Shown: positions 40,490 to 52,317, counted from the stretch's first letter. The stretch is 64,000 bases of DNA from Arthrobacter sp. Hiyo4 (GCA_002370555.1 AP014718.1:1860001-1924000); one strand, 5' to 3'. Notes: generated by a model from the letters alone, not told the origin. Program-made: numbers and translations.

Positions 40490-42318
40490 CTAGACCACCA
40501 GGCTGTGGATCTGCACGCCGTGGAAGCGCTCCAACACCTCCCGTGCGCGTTGGATCTCGTCAGCCCTGGCGGCCGCGTTCCAGCCGAGCGGCGCGGAAAG
40601 GACATCGGCCACCTCGACGAGGAGTTCACCGGTCACCAGGCCCGGAAAGCAAGCGAGGTCCGCCGGACCAGGACATCGATAAGGTGCCCGATCTGCTCAT
40701 TCCGGGCCATGAACTCCAGCTCACGGACGCTGAGTTCACGGGTGGAACGGAGCAGCCTGTCCGGGCCGGCATCAAGGTAGCGGATCACGTCGTCTGCCCT
40801 CGTGCCGTAGCGGGTCAGCAGGACGGCGGAGCGGTCCGCATCCCGGCCGGCACCCATATGCGCCTTGATCCATTTCTGGATTCCGGCGTCATCCTCGGGG
40901 AAGCCGGCGCCGCCTCCGATGGCGAGTTTCGCCGTCGAGACTGTCCGTTCCATCCCCAGCTCGGCGAGCACATCATTTGTCATGTGCTCGGCCAGGGCCC
41001 GGAAAGTGGTCCACTTGCCGCCCACCAGGCTGAGTACGACGGCGGTCCCTGCGCCGGGTGCCCCGGCAGCCGGCGTGCGCCGTTCAATCCGGTAGTCACG
41101 CGACACAAAGCCCGGCTGGGTGGCGTCGTGGCGTGGCAGCGGGCGGACACCCGAGAACGTGTAGACGATCTGGTCACGCTGCACGGTGATGTCCGGGAAG
41201 ACGTGTCCGATCAGGTCAAAGAAGTACTCGATCTCCTCCTCCGTGCACACAGCGTCCTTCGACATGTCGGCAAGGACATCAGTGGTTCCCACCAGGACCC
41301 GGTCGCCCATGGGATAGATGAGGACGATCCGGCCGTCCGTGTGCTCAAAGAAGATTTCCCGGCCTTTGCAGGCCTCGAGCAGGACCGGGTGGTCCAGAAC
41401 TATGTGCGATCCCTTCGTACCGCCCATAAAGGCCGACGCCGCCCCCATGGCTTCGTTGGTCAGGTCCACCCAGGCACCGGTGGTGTTGACAATTACGTCC
41501 GCCGTGAAATCAAACAGCTCACCAGTCAGTTCGTCGCGGAGCTGGACCGTGGTGCCTGACGTTGCTGTGCCGGACTTCGTGGCAGCCCCGCCGAGCGAAT
41601 GGAGTTCGAGGTAGTTGCTCGCCCGTGCTGTTGAGCTTTCCGGTCCGCCGCTGACTTTCCCGGCTTTCTCGCCGTCCTGGAGCACATCGAGCGTAAGGCG
41701 CTCGGGGTTGTGGACCGAGGCGTCGAAGTAGGTGGCTGCGTATTTGATGCCCGGGTGCAGCTGCGGCAGCTCGGCGAGGGCACGCTTGCGTCCGCGGAAC
41801 TGGTGGCGCGGCACGGAGCCGCCGTCCCGGGAGAACGAGTCGTACATGCTCAGCCCCAGTTTGATCAGGAAGGCGCCGCGCTCCTTGGGCTTGCCCTGCT
41901 GTTTGTGCGTGAAGAACCGCAGCGGTGCGGACAGGACGCCGGAAAAGGTGCTGAAGATCGGGATGGTGGTCTGGAGGGGCTTCACGTAGTGCGGTGCGAT
42001 CCGAAGGAGGCGGTTGCGTTCCACCACGGATTCGCGGACGAGGCGGAATTCCCCGTTTTCCAGGTAACGGATGCCGCCATGAATCATGTGGGAGGACGCA
42101 CCGCTGGCACCCTGGCAGTAGTCGCCACGCTCCACCAAGGCCACGTCCACTCCCTGCAGGGCGAGGTCCCGGAAGGTTCCCACGCCGTTGATGCCACCGC
42201 CGATGATCAATACCTTGGCGTGCGGACGGTTCCGCAGACCCTGCACCGATGCGCGCGGTTCGGTGCTGTGGGCGGGTGTAGCTCCGCTGTGGCCGAATGA
42301 ATCTTTGAGTCCCAACAC
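40490..42318 (-). CDS. glpD: glycerol-3-phosphate dehydrogenase (FAD), frameshifted at 3' end
   Basis: Oxidises glycerol 3-phosphate to DHAP and passes electrons to the quinone pool; peripheral membrane flavoprotein. FAD site VLIIGGGINGVGTFRDLALQGVDVALVE, then GASSHMIHGGIRYLENGEF, IVLIYPMGDRVLVGTTDV and SLVGGKWTTFRALAEHM. One G is missing near 40650; restored, the tail reads GLVTGELLVEVADVL and stops at 40490 instead of 40633. GTG 42318 (LGLKDSF) is preferred because AGGGAG precedes it; the frame is open to 42360. About 609 residues. First gene of glpD-F-K. Confidence 0.93.
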
Positions 42319-42367
42319 TGCTCCCTGGGTTATTGGCGTGCCGGCATCCGCCGGACGCACCGTCGTT

Positions 42368-42386
42368 CTTCAACTATTGTTTGAAG
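42368..42386. promoter_or_regulatory. dyad between glpD and its regulator (candidate operator)
   Basis: CTTCAA-N7-TTGAAG, in the only intergenic gap between glpD (minus) and the SorC-type regulator (plus). Position and symmetry suggest the regulator's binding site; a TATTGT hexamer lies within it. Confidence 0.5.
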
Positions 42387-42438
42387 TAATGGAAAATGGA
42401 GTCAAGCACTATGCACAAACGTGCAGAATGGAATCAGA

Positions 42439-43412
42439 ATGACACCTTCCCGGCACTCAGATGCGCTGCGGGCTGCACAGATGTATTACCTCCAGGACCT
42501 GACGATGGACGCGATCGCCCGGGAACTGCAGACATCCCGGTCCACTGTTTCGAGGCTTCTGTCTGCGGCCAGGGACACTGGACTGGTCCAGATCCAGATC
42601 CGCAACCCGCTTGATACAGGCCCGAACTCGAAAGCATGATCCGGCGCGAGTACAACGTGGACGTGCACGTTGTTCCGGTGCTGGAGTCCTTGAACGAGGC
42701 CGAAACCCTGGACCGCGTGGCCATTCAGGCAGCCCGCACCATCGGCCCTTTGGTGGACTCCAATGCGATTATCGGCGTCGCGTGGGGTTCAACGATCAGT
42801 GCGGTCAGCAGGCACCTCACGCGCAAGATCACGCACGATACCGTTGTGGTCCAGTTGAACGGCGCCGGCAACATGCACACCACAGGCATCACCTACGCGA
42901 GTGACATCATGCGCCGCTTCGGAAGTGCCTACGGCGCACGCGTGGAGCAGTTCCCTGTTCCCGCGTTTTTTGACCATGCGGCCACCAAAACCGCTATGTG
43001 GAATGAGCGCAGTGTGCAGCGCATCCTGGACCTGCAGGCCCGGATGAGCATCGCAATCTTCGGCGTTGGATCCGTGCACGCCGATTACCCGAGCCACGTC
43101 TACGCGGGTGGATACCTGGACGAGAGCGATCTCAAGATGCTGGCCCATTCAGATGTGGTGGGTGACGTTGCCACGGTCTTTTTCCGGCGTGACGGATCCT
43201 CTGACGGCATCGTCCTGAACGAACGCTCCACGGGTCCGGCGCTCGCCCAGCTGCGCCAGGTCCGGCGGCGGATCTGCGTGATTTCCGGGGCATCCAAGAT
43301 CAACAGCCTGCGCGGCGCCCTCTCCGCCGGCCTTGCCACCGACCTGATCGTGGATGAAGCCACCGCGCGCCGCCTGGTGGGCTTTGGCGGTGTCGCCTGG
43401 CCCAATGGGTAA
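42439..43412 (+). CDS. SorC/DeoR-type sugar-binding transcriptional regulator, frameshifted
   Basis: N-terminal HTH (AAQMYYLQDLTMDAIARELQTSRSTVSRLLSAARDTGLVQI, about residues 10-50) with a SorC effector domain (AIIGVAWGSTISAVSRHL; VVQLNGAGNMHTTGI; IFGVGSVH; GDVATVFFRRDG; VISGASKINSLRGALSAGLATDLIVDEATARRL). A C is missing near 42620. Corrected length is 324 residues from ATG 42439; ATG 42421 is possible. Divergent from glpD-F-K, so a glycerol or glycerol-phosphate response is the likely role, by context. Confidence 0.88.
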
Positions 43413-43422
43413 AGTCAATGCT

Positions 43423-44291
43423 ATGAAAACCTCACCCCGGCTCAGCCTCAACAACGGTGTGCTGATCGACCAGTTGGGATTCGGGCTGTACAAAGTTCCG
43501 GCAGCGGAAGCATCCGGCCTGGTGGCCACGGCCCTCGGCACCGGATATCGCCACTTTGACACGGCAGCGATGTACGGCAACGAAACCGGCGTGGCGCGTG
43601 GGCTCAGCCCCGCCATGGATTCCGAAGGCAGAAGCGGCGGCTCCGGGGAATCCTCGCCCGGCCTGAGGCGCGAGGACGTATTTATCACCACCAAGGTCTG
43701 GAACGATGACCAGGGGTACGACTCAACCCTCCGTGCCTTCGATACCTCCATGGTCAACCTCGGACTGGACTACGTGGACATGTACCTGATCCACTGGCCG
43801 TGCGCCAAGCGGGATCTGTTCACCGACACATACCGCGCCCTCGAAACGTTGTACCGCGAAGGCAAAGTCCGCGCCATCGGCGTCTGCAACTTCCAGCCCG
43901 CGCACCTGGACCGGCTGCTCGAGAGCGCCGAAGTGGTGCCCGCCGTGAACCAGATTGAACTGCACCCGTGGCTCCAGCAGGCGGAGCTGAGGGACAGGCA
44001 CCACGCCCTGGGCATCCGGACGGAAGCCTGGAGCCCCTGGCGCGCGGACACGTTGTGTTGGATCCCGTGGTGCTGGCCCTGGCCGCCGAGCACGGCAGGA
44101 CAGCGGCCCAGATCATTCTTCGGTGGCACATCCAGCTGGGGAACATCGCCATTCCGAAGGCAAGCTCCGAATCCCGGATCCGGGAAAACCTGGACGTCTT
44201 CGGCTTTGAACTTTCAGACCGCGATATGGCAGCCCTTGCCGAGCTTGACCGCGGTCAGCGCACCGGGTCCCACCCCGACAACGTCAACTAG
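43423..44291 (+). CDS. aldo/keto reductase, frameshifted
   Basis: NADPH-dependent (alpha/beta)8 oxidoreductase of the 2,5-diketo-gluconate reductase type. GTGYRHFDTAAMYGNETGVARG contains the catalytic Asp and Tyr (DTA..Y); ITTKVWNDDQGY carries the Lys; IHWP, GVCNFQPAHLDRLL and VNQIELHPWLQQ follow; cofactor segment IPKASSESRIRENLDVFGFELSD. A base is missing near 44035. Corrected length is 289 residues. ATG 43423 fits relatives better than 43405. It sits 10 bases after the regulator. Confidence 0.9.
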
Positions 44292-44302
44292 GACCGAGGG
44301 TC

Positions 44303-45232
44303 ATGAAAACCGCCGATCAACAGCCATCCCCTGCCCCCTCCTTCTTCAGCGCCGGGCTGGCCGCCCGCACCCGGGCAGCCGACATCGTAATTAACGGCAG
44401 CACCGTGGCGTACTGGACTTACGAACCGATCCATGCCACACCGGACACCCGCACCATCCTGGTCATCCATGGTTTCCGCGGCGATCACCACGGCCTGCTC
44501 CGGGTTGCGGACCAGTTGCCGGAAATGCGCATCATCATGCCGGACCTGCCGGGGTTCGGCAGGTCCGCCGCTTTCGTGTCCGGGAAACATTCGGTGGAGC
44601 AGTACGGCACCTTTGTCACCGACTTTATGGCGTCGCTCGGCCTCGGCCCGGACACCGTGCTGTTGGGGCACTCCTTCGGCTCGATCGTCGCCGCCCATTT
44701 TGTCGCCACCCACCCGGGTACCGTCACGCCGCTGATCCTGATCAACCCCATCGCCGCGCCTGCCCTGGAAGGCGCCAAGGGCATCATGACCAAGCTGGCC
44801 GTCCTCTACTATCGGCTGGCGGCACGGCTCCCCCGCCCGCTGGGACTGGCACTGCTGCGCAGTCCGCTGATTGTCAGGGTCATGAGCGAGGCCATGGCCA
44901 AGACGGCCGACACAGACCTGCGCCGCTTCATCCACGGCCAGCACCATGCCTACTTCAGCGCTTTCGCGGACCGGGAAAGCCTCCTCGAATCCTTCACGGC
45001 CTCGGTCAGCAGCCATGTGGCCGAGGTTGCCGGGAAGCTGAGCCTGCCGGTGCTCCTGGTCGCCGGCGAAAAGGACGAGATTGCCGCTCTGCCTGACCAG
45101 CACCGTCTCGCCGCGCTCCTCCCTGACGGCGTCCTCAAAGTCATTCCCGGCGTCGGCCACCTGATCCACTACGAAACGCCCGGCCACGCCGCTGGCTTCA
45201 TCCGCAGCTTCCTTAAGGACCACCCCGCGTGA
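44303..45232 (+). CDS. alpha/beta hydrolase
   Basis: Intact 309-residue protein. VIHGFRGDHHGL forms the oxyanion loop, LLGHSFGSIVAAHF the nucleophile elbow (Ser of GHSFG at about residue 120), and VAGEKDEIA and VGHLIHYETP supply the Asp and His. Substrate unknown. Its last codons overlap the GTG of the glycosyltransferase (GTGA), so the two are translationally coupled and may work on the same envelope glycan or glycolipid; that link is inference. Confidence 0.88.
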   Translation: MKTADQQPSPAPSFFSAGLAARTRAADIVINGSTVAYWTYEPIHATPDTRTILVIHGFRGDHHGLLRVADQLPEMRIIMPDLPGFGRSAAFVSGKHSVEQYGTFVTDFMASLGLGPDTVLLGHSFGSIVAAHFVATHPGTVTPLILINPIAAPALEGAKGIMTKLAVLYYRLAARLPRPLGLALLRSPLIVRVMSEAMAKTADTDLRRFIHGQHHAYFSAFADRESLLESFTASVSSHVAEVAGKLSLPVLLVAGEKDEIAALPDQHRLAALLPDGVLKVIPGVGHLIHYETPGHAAGFIRSFLKDHPA

Positions 45233-46305
45233 AGATTGTCATCGATGCACGTTTCACCCGGACCGATCATCACGACGGCATCAGCCGTTACGGAGCCAGC
45301 CTCATCGCCGCCACGGCAAAGGTGGCCGACGTTTCCATGCTTATCAGCGACAGGCGCCAACTGGCGCTGCTCCCGGATGTTCCGTACACGTTGATCAATA
45401 GTCCGCTGTCCCCGCTGGAGCTGTTCGTGGCCCGCAGGATCAACCCGCTAGGGGCAGACGTTGTGGTGTGCCCCATGCAGACCATGGGCAGCTGGGGGCG
45501 CAAGTACGGCCTGGTCCTGACCCTGCACGACCTCATCTACTACGAGCACCCTGCGCCCCCGGGATTCCTGCCGGCACCCGTCCGCGTACTCTGGCGGCTC
45601 TACCACAAGGCGTTCTGGCCGCAGCGCGTCCTCCTCAACCGGGCGGACACCGTGGCCACCATCAGCCGGACCACGGAAGCGCTGATGGCCAAGTACCGGC
45701 TCACCAAAAGGCCGGTGCGGATCATCAGCAACGCCCCGCAGCCCGCCCAGGAACCGCGTGATCCTGCTGCCGGTGCGGACCATTCGCTGGTGTACATGGG
45801 CTCGTTTATGCCCTACAAAAACGTTGAAACAATGGTGGCCGGCATGTCCGGGCTACCCGATTTCACCCTGCACCTGCTGAGCAGGATCACCGCCGAGCGC
45901 CGGGCCGAGCTGGAGATCATGGTGCCGCCGGGTGCCACGGTGGTCTTCCACAACGGGGTCACCGACGACGAATATGCCGTCCTGCTCAAGCGCGCCACCG
46001 CACTGGTGAGCCTCTCCCGCGCCGAAGGCTACGGTCTTCCGCTGGTGGAGGCCATGGCCCTCGGCACGCCGGTCATCGCCAGCGACATCCCGATTTTCCG
46101 CGAGGTGGGCGGCGACGCGGCAACCTACGTTGATCCCGCATCCCCGGCAGAGTTCGCCGCGGCCGTTCAGAGACTGCGGGACGACGCCCACTGGCAACAG
46201 GTGTCCCGCCGTTCCGTGGCACGTGCGCAGGAGTTCAGCTGGGACGAATCCGCGCAGCAGCTGGTGGACGTGGCCCACGACATCATGGCGCGGCGCAGCC
46301 GCTGA
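45229..46305 (+). CDS. GT4-family glycosyltransferase
   Basis: Retaining GT-B glycosyltransferase of 358 residues. Acceptor-side domain: MKIVIDARFTRTDHHDGISRYG ... LVLTLHDLIYYEHP. Donor domain: SLVYMGSFMPYKNVETMVAG, HNGVTDDEYAVLLKRATALVSLSRAEGYGLPLVEAMALGTPVIASDIPIFREVGGDAA with the E-x7-E site (EGYGLPLVE). No membrane helices, so it is cytosolic or peripheral. The HDLIYYEHP segment is shared with mannosyl- or rhamnosyltransferases; the sugar is not known. Convergent with priA. Confidence 0.9.
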   Translation: MKIVIDARFTRTDHHDGISRYGASLIAATAKVADVSMLISDRRQLALLPDVPYTLINSPLSPLELFVARRINPLGADVVVCPMQTMGSWGRKYGLVLTLHDLIYYEHPAPPGFLPAPVRVLWRLYHKAFWPQRVLLNRADTVATISRTTEALMAKYRLTKRPVRIISNAPQPAQEPRDPAAGADHSLVYMGSFMPYKNVETMVAGMSGLPDFTLHLLSRITAERRAELEIMVPPGATVVFHNGVTDDEYAVLLKRATALVSLSRAEGYGLPLVEAMALGTPVIASDIPIFREVGGDAATYVDPASPAEFAAAVQRLRDDAHWQQVSRRSVARAQEFSWDESAQQLVDVAHDIMARRSR

Positions 46306-46327
46306 CTGATGCCGCAGAAGGACGCTG

Positions 46328-48476
46328 CTAGAGGACGTCCACGCCGTCCAGCCTGACCTGGACCGGTTCCGTGGTCCTCTTGGCGGCGGCCGCAGCCTTT
46401 GTTGCACGTAACACCCTGGTGACAGTGGCTGCCTGCCCGTACGCGAAGAACAGCAGGGTCCGGGCGTCCTCCCCGGCCGCCGGGGCACCCCGGCTCCCCG
46501 GCGGCCGCTGGACCGGTGAGAACCAGCGGCGCCGGACCTGCGCTCCGAAGCGTCACGCCAGCGGCGGCCAGCTCCTTCTCCACGGTCCCGGAAAAATGTA
46601 CGACGGCGGCCCGGGGCCGGTGACCGAGGCAATCCTGACCGCCGGCGGCAGCTGGAGTTCCATCCGGAGTTCCAGCTCGCGCCGGGAGTACCCGGCAGGG
46701 TCCCACCGCAGCAACGCGCCAACAGCAACACTTTCCGTCGCGGTGATGACCACCAGTCCGCCGTCGGACGCCGGGCGCACCAACGCCGCGGCGTTGAACC
46801 AGCGGCGCACCGTGTCTTCCCCGGCGCGGAGGTTCTCCCGGCGGAGCAGGGAGTCACCGTCCAGGAGCAGCGCCGCAGCATAGCCACCTTCCGCCACGGG
46901 CTCGGCCCCGACTGTGGCCACCACCAAAGCCTTGGCGCTGCTAACGCTGGCCTTGATGTTGCCGCCCGAGGACGTAATGACGGTCGTTCCGGGAAATGCC
47001 CTGCCCAGCTCTTCAGCTGTGCGCAGGACGCCGGTGGCGCCCTTACGGAGCTTGTGCCCCGAGCAATGGGCACACCGCCAGTCCGGTGCCGGCGTGGAAC
47101 ACCAGCGGCATTGCGGGACCGCAGAGCTGCCGGTGGCTCCGGCCAGGGCAAGGGGACCCTGGCAGGCCTGGCAGCGGGCGGGTTCGCGGCACGTCTCACA
47201 GACGAGCGACGGCGCGTAGCCGGCGCGGGCCACCTGCACCAGGACGGGCCCACGTTCCAGCCCGTCCTTGGCAGCCCGCCACGCGGCACCGGGAAGCCGC
47301 GCAACAAGGGCCAGGGGGTCGCGTTCCTGCTCGAAGCTGTCCGCCGTGTTCAGCACCCGGGGCACCGTCCGTCGTGCGAACGCCCGATCGGCCTCAACGG
47401 GCGTGGCCCAGCCGGCCTCCACCAGCCGCTGGAGTTCCGTGCTCCTGGAATGACCGGCCATGAGACAGGCTGTGCCTTCCTGGTCCGCGCGCAGCAGCAG
47501 CACGTCGCGGGCATGGGCGTACGGGGCGCGTTGTTCAATGTGGAGGTCATCGCCGTCGTCCCAGCAGGCAACAAGGCCCGGATCCCGGACCGGGGCAAAC
47601 GCTGCTGAGCGCGTGCCGATGGCTACGCGCGCGGACCCGGCAAGGAGGCGCAGGAAGTTCCGGTAGCGGGGAGTGGGCCCGTCTTCGGATGTCAAGCGGG
47701 CGATATCGCCGGCGGGCAGCACCGCCAGGAGCGCCTTTTCCAGCTGGTCCAGGTCCCGGTAGTCCGGCACCACCACCACAGCGCCGCGGCCGGAGGCACG
47801 GACTGCTGCCACGGCCGTTGCCACCAGGTGCGGCCAAGCTGCGGGGCCGAATCCCTGGAGCGGGTTGAAGACCGCCCGTGGGGATCCGCCGTCCCTCAAA
47901 TGGCGGACAAATGCCGGGCCGTTGCGGTATCCGGCCCAGTCTGGTTCTATCCCGGCAGGGACGTCCTTGCCGGTCAAAGCCCCGGAGTCGGCCGGCAGGT
48001 CCGGTGACGCCGGCTCTGCTGCCGGCAACGAGAGGAAGTCCTTCTCGAGCCTCGCCATCCGCGGAGGCACCGCGACGCGAAGGACATCACTGACCGTGCC
48101 CGCATACCGGCCGCGACGGCGGACACCAGATCCCGGACAGCCGGCGTCAGGACAACGACGGGAGAGACCACCTTCTGCAGGGGCACCAGGGTGTGGCCGG
48201 CGTCGGATTCTTCAGTCCGTTCAATGATGAACCCGGACAGGTCCTGGCCGTTGAAGCTGACTCTTACCCGGACGCCGGCCTGCGCGGCCCCGTCCAGTTC
48301 GGCCGGCACGCTGTAGTCGAAAGGCCGGTCCAGATGCGGCAGCGGCGTCTCCACGAGGACCCTGGCCACCGGAAGGTGCACGGCCAGCGGGGCCCGGACG
48401 GCCTGGCCTTCGCCGGGAAGCCCTGCAGCAGCGACAACTGGACGGCGCCGGGAGGGACAGACTCATCAGAGGCCAT
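46328..48476 (-). CDS. priA: PriA-like primosomal protein N', helicase motifs missing, frameshifted
   Basis: Replication-restart protein. The N-terminal DNA-binding domain (VARVLVETPLPHLDRPFDYSVPAELDGAAQAGVRVRVSFNGQDLSGFI) is intact after correction. The zinc region is present (CETCREPARCQACQGPLAL ... PQCRWCSTPAPDWRCAHCSG). The Walker A expected after the N-terminal domain is replaced by FNPLQGFGPAAWPHLVA, so ATP hydrolysis is unlikely, as in other actinobacterial PriA. Breaks near 48365, 48090 and 46600-46500. It starts 11 bases after metK ends and is the last gene of the 13-gene pyr run. Confidence 0.9.
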
Positions 48477-48487
48477 GGCGGACCGGC

Positions 48488-49721
<1,234 letters not shown>

Positions 49722-49799
49722 TTCACTACCTTACTGGTTGGGAATCGGACGTCCGGCGGCGTGTGTCCCCGTGCTAAGGAAACGGTGCCTGGCTTTCGG

Positions 49800-51050
49800 T
49801 CAGGCGCGTGGTGAAACGTGGTTCAGCTCATAGCCGACCCGGGTAATGACGGCGGCCGAAACCTCTGTTTTGGTTCCGGCGGCCAGTTGTGGTTCGGCGC
49901 CGGAGCGGGCAAGGATGACTACCGAGTTGCTGTCCTGCCCAAAAACCTTGTCCGATCCCACATGATTGACCACCAGGAGGTCGCAGCCCTTGCGCTTGAG
50001 CTTTGCTTCGGCGTAGGTCAGGACGTCGCCCTGGCCGTCACCGGTTTCTGCCGCGAAGCCCACAATCAGCTGGCTGCGGCGGCTGGCCTGGTTTTCGGGA
50101 GCGTGGTCCCGGACCTCGACGAGTTCCTGGAGGATGTCCGGGTTCCGGACCAGGGAAATGACGGGGTCCGCGGTGTCATCACGTTTTTTGATCTTGGTGC
50201 CGGAGATCTCCGCGGGGCGGAAGTCCGCCACGGCCGCAGCCATGATCACGACGTCGGAATCCGCCGCGGCTGCCAGCATGGCCTGGCGCAACTCCAGGGC
50301 GGTCTCAACGGTCATCACGTCGACCCCGGCCGGCGCCGGGACCTCCATATGGGCGGCGACCAGGCGGACCGTGGCACCCGCGTTGCGGGCGGCGACGGCC
50401 AGCGCCACGCCCTGCTTACCGGAGGACCGGTTGCCCAGGAAGCGGACGGGGTCCAGCGGTTCCCGCGTTCCGCCTGCACTGACTGTGACGGTCCGCCCGG
50501 CCAGCGGAAGCTGGTAATCGGACTGGCCCTGGGCGAGTGCCATGGCGGCGTCGAAGATGGCCTCGGGTTCAGGCAGGCGGCCCGGACCGGAGTCTGTGCC
50601 GGTGAGCCGCCCGCTGGCCGGTTCCAGGACGGCCACTCCCCTGCTCCGCAGCGTTTCAACGTTGGCGCGGGTGGCGGCGTGCTGCCACATCTCCGTGTGC
50701 ATGGCGGGAGCAAAGAGTACCGGGCCGCTGGCCATGAGCAGCGTGTTGGTGAGGAGGTCGTTGGCTTGTCCGGTGGCCGCGCGCGCCAAAAGATCGGCCG
50801 TCGCGGGCGCCACCACAATGAGGTCGGCCTCATGGCCCAGCCTGACGTGGTTGACCTGGTGCACGTCGTCGAAGACGCTGTTGCTGACCGGGTTCCCGGA
50901 CAGGGCCTCCCACGTGGCGACACCCACAAAGCGGGTGGCTGCCTCGGTGGGAATCACCGTGACATTGTGGCCGGCTTCAGTAAAAAGCCGGAGGAGCGAT
51001 GCGACCTTGTAGGCCGCAATCCCTCCCCCGACTCCGAGGACTATGCGCAC
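49800..51050 (-). CDS. coaBC: bifunctional phosphopantothenoylcysteine decarboxylase / phosphopantothenate-cysteine ligase
   Basis: Two steps of coenzyme A synthesis. CoaC flavodomain: GVGGGIAAYKVASLLR, catalytic His in QVNHVRLGHEADL, PAMHTEMW (the PxMNxxMW-type substrate loop, here PAMHTEMW). CoaB: VSAGGTREPLDPVRFLGNRSSGKQG, AAVADFRP, KIKK and IVGFAAETGD. Intact at 416 residues. It lies between rpoZ and metK, as in mycobacteria. Confidence 0.96.
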   Translation of the reverse strand: MRIVLGVGGGIAAYKVASLLRLFTEAGHNVTVIPTEAATRFVGVATWEALSGNPVSNSVFDDVHQVNHVRLGHEADLIVVAPATADLLARAATGQANDLLTNTLLMASGPVLFAPAMHTEMWQHAATRANVETLRSRGVAVLEPASGRLTGTDSGPGRLPEPEAIFDAAMALAQGQSDYQLPLAGRTVTVSAGGTREPLDPVRFLGNRSSGKQGVALAVAARNAGATVRLVAAHMEVPAPAGVDVMTVETALELRQAMLAAAADSDVVIMAAAVADFRPAEISGTKIKKRDDTADPVISLVRNPDILQELVEVRDHAPENQASRRSQLIVGFAAETGDGQGDVLTYAEAKLKRKGCDLLVVNHVGSDKVFGQDSNSVVILARSGAEPQLAAGTKTEVSAAVITRVGYELNHVSPRA

Positions 51051-51079
51051 GTGACCTCCGTCAACAGGGCAGTCTGAAC

Positions 51080-51340
51080 TTACTCTGCGGGCTCGATCGG
51101 CGTGGAAACGAGCTTGCCTTCGTTGATTTCGCGCAGGGCGATGGACAGCGACTTCTCGTTCAGCTTGGTGTCGACCAGGGGGCCGACGTACTCGAACAGG
51201 CCCTCGTGCAGCTGGGCGTAGTAAGCGTTGATCTGACGTGCACGCTTGGCACCGAAGATCACCAGGCCGTACTTGGAATCAGCTGCCTGAAGCAGTGAGT
51301 CGATCGGCGGGTTGATGATGCCTTCAAGGTTCGTGGACAC
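51080..51340 (-). CDS. rpoZ: RNA polymerase omega subunit
   Basis: Small 86-residue subunit that helps assemble beta'. [33 protein letters not shown] is the actinobacterial omega signature; the end is [14 protein letters not shown]. Intact, 29 bases before coaBC and 36 bases after gmk. Confidence 0.96.
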   Translation of the reverse strand: MSTNLEGIINPPIDSLLQAADSKYGLVIFGAKRARQINAYYAQLHEGLFEYVGPLVDTKLNEKSLSIALREINEGKLVSTPIEPAE

Positions 51341-51376
51341 GAATTCTCCAAATTCTAACGGGCTGGCTGGTACCGG

Positions 51377-51952
51377 CTACTTGTGCGGGTGCGGGGTCAG
51401 CCCCATGAGTGAAACAAGCTCGTCCGCTGCCCGGCGTACGTCATCATTGATGACGGTGTGGTTAAACTCCGGTTCAGCGGCAAGTTCCAGTTTAGCTGTT
51501 TCCAGCCGTTGCTGCTGCTCCTGCTCGGTTTCCGTGCCGCGACCCACCAGGCGGCGGACCATTTCGTCCCAGCTGGGCGGTGCCAGGAACACAAACTGGG
51601 CATCCGGAACTGCCTGCTTGACCTGGCGTGCACCCTGCAGATCGATCTCCAGCAGGACGGACCTGCCGGCGGCAATGGCCTCGTCCACGGAACTCCGCAG
51701 TGTGCCGTAGGTGTTCTGGCCGTGGACTACGGCCCACTCGAGGAACTCGCCGGCTGCAACGAGCGACTCGAACTCTTCCTTGGACTTGAAGAAATAGTGG
51801 ACGCCGTCCTGCTCGCCGGGCCGCGGAGCGCGGGTGGTGGCGGATACAGAAAGCCAGACTTCGGGGTAGTTATCCCGGATGTAGGTGGACACGGTGCCTT
51901 TGCCAACAGCCGTCGGACCAGCGAGGACTGTCAGTCCCGGTTTCTTGCTCAC
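51377..51952 (-). CDS. gmk: guanylate kinase
   Basis: Phosphorylates GMP to GDP. The P-loop is GPTAVGKGT, with the unusual Ala-Val in place of Ser-Gly as often seen in actinobacteria; SVSATTRAPRPGEQDGVHYFF binds GMP, and VLLEIDLQGARQVK and FLAPPSWDEMVRRLVGRGTE (lid) follow. Intact at 191 residues, in the usual mihF-gmk-rpoZ order. Confidence 0.96.
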   Translation of the reverse strand: MSKKPGLTVLAGPTAVGKGTVSTYIRDNYPEVWLSVSATTRAPRPGEQDGVHYFFKSKEEFESLVAAGEFLEWAVVHGQNTYGTLRSSVDEAIAAGRSVLLEIDLQGARQVKQAVPDAQFVFLAPPSWDEMVRRLVGRGTETEQEQQQRLETAKLELAAEPEFNHTVINDDVRRAADELVSLMGLTPHPHK

Positions 51953-51999
51953 GTATTCCTTTGCGGCGGAGTTTGGGTTCGGGCGCCTCTAGGAACGCC

Positions 52000-52317
52000 C
52001 TATTTCTCGTCTATAAAATCTACCAGCGCCTGGCGCTGGTGAATGCCCAGCCCGCGGAGCCGGCGGGAAGTCGCGATGCCCAGCTGCTCCATAATGGCGG
52101 CAGCCCTGACTTTTCCAATGCCCGGCAGGGCCTCCAACAGCTCCGCCACACGCATCCGGGCCAGGGCGTCATCTGCGGCTGCGGCGCCAATAAGGTCCGC
52201 TGCTGAGGTCTTTCCGTTTTTGAGGCTCTCTTTGGCTGCCGCCCTGGCGGCCCGCGCGGCGGCAGCCTTGTTCAGGGCCGCCGCGCGTTCCGAAGGAGAT
52301 AAGGGTCGCAGGCTCAT
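52000..52317 (-). CDS. mihF: integration host factor, actinobacterial type
   Basis: Nucleoid-associated protein of 105 residues, unrelated to HU-type IHF. SLRPLSPSERAAALNKAAAARAARAAAKESLKNG leads into the S13-like helix-turn-helix region (RVAELLEALPGIGKVRAAAIMEQLGIATSRRLRGLG). ATG 52317 is preferred to the GTG 9 bases upstream. Intact. It follows pyrF by 111 bases and precedes gmk, as in mycobacteria. Confidence 0.95.
   Translation of the reverse strand: MSLRPLSPSERAAALNKAAAARAARAAAKESLKNGKTSAADLIGAAAADDALARMRVAELLEALPGIGKVRAAAIMEQLGIATSRRLRGLGIHQRQALVDFIDEK

Noticed and set aside
49722..49799. SAM riboswitch before metK
   Set aside because: The gap is 78 bases and lacks SAM-I/II/IV core motifs.
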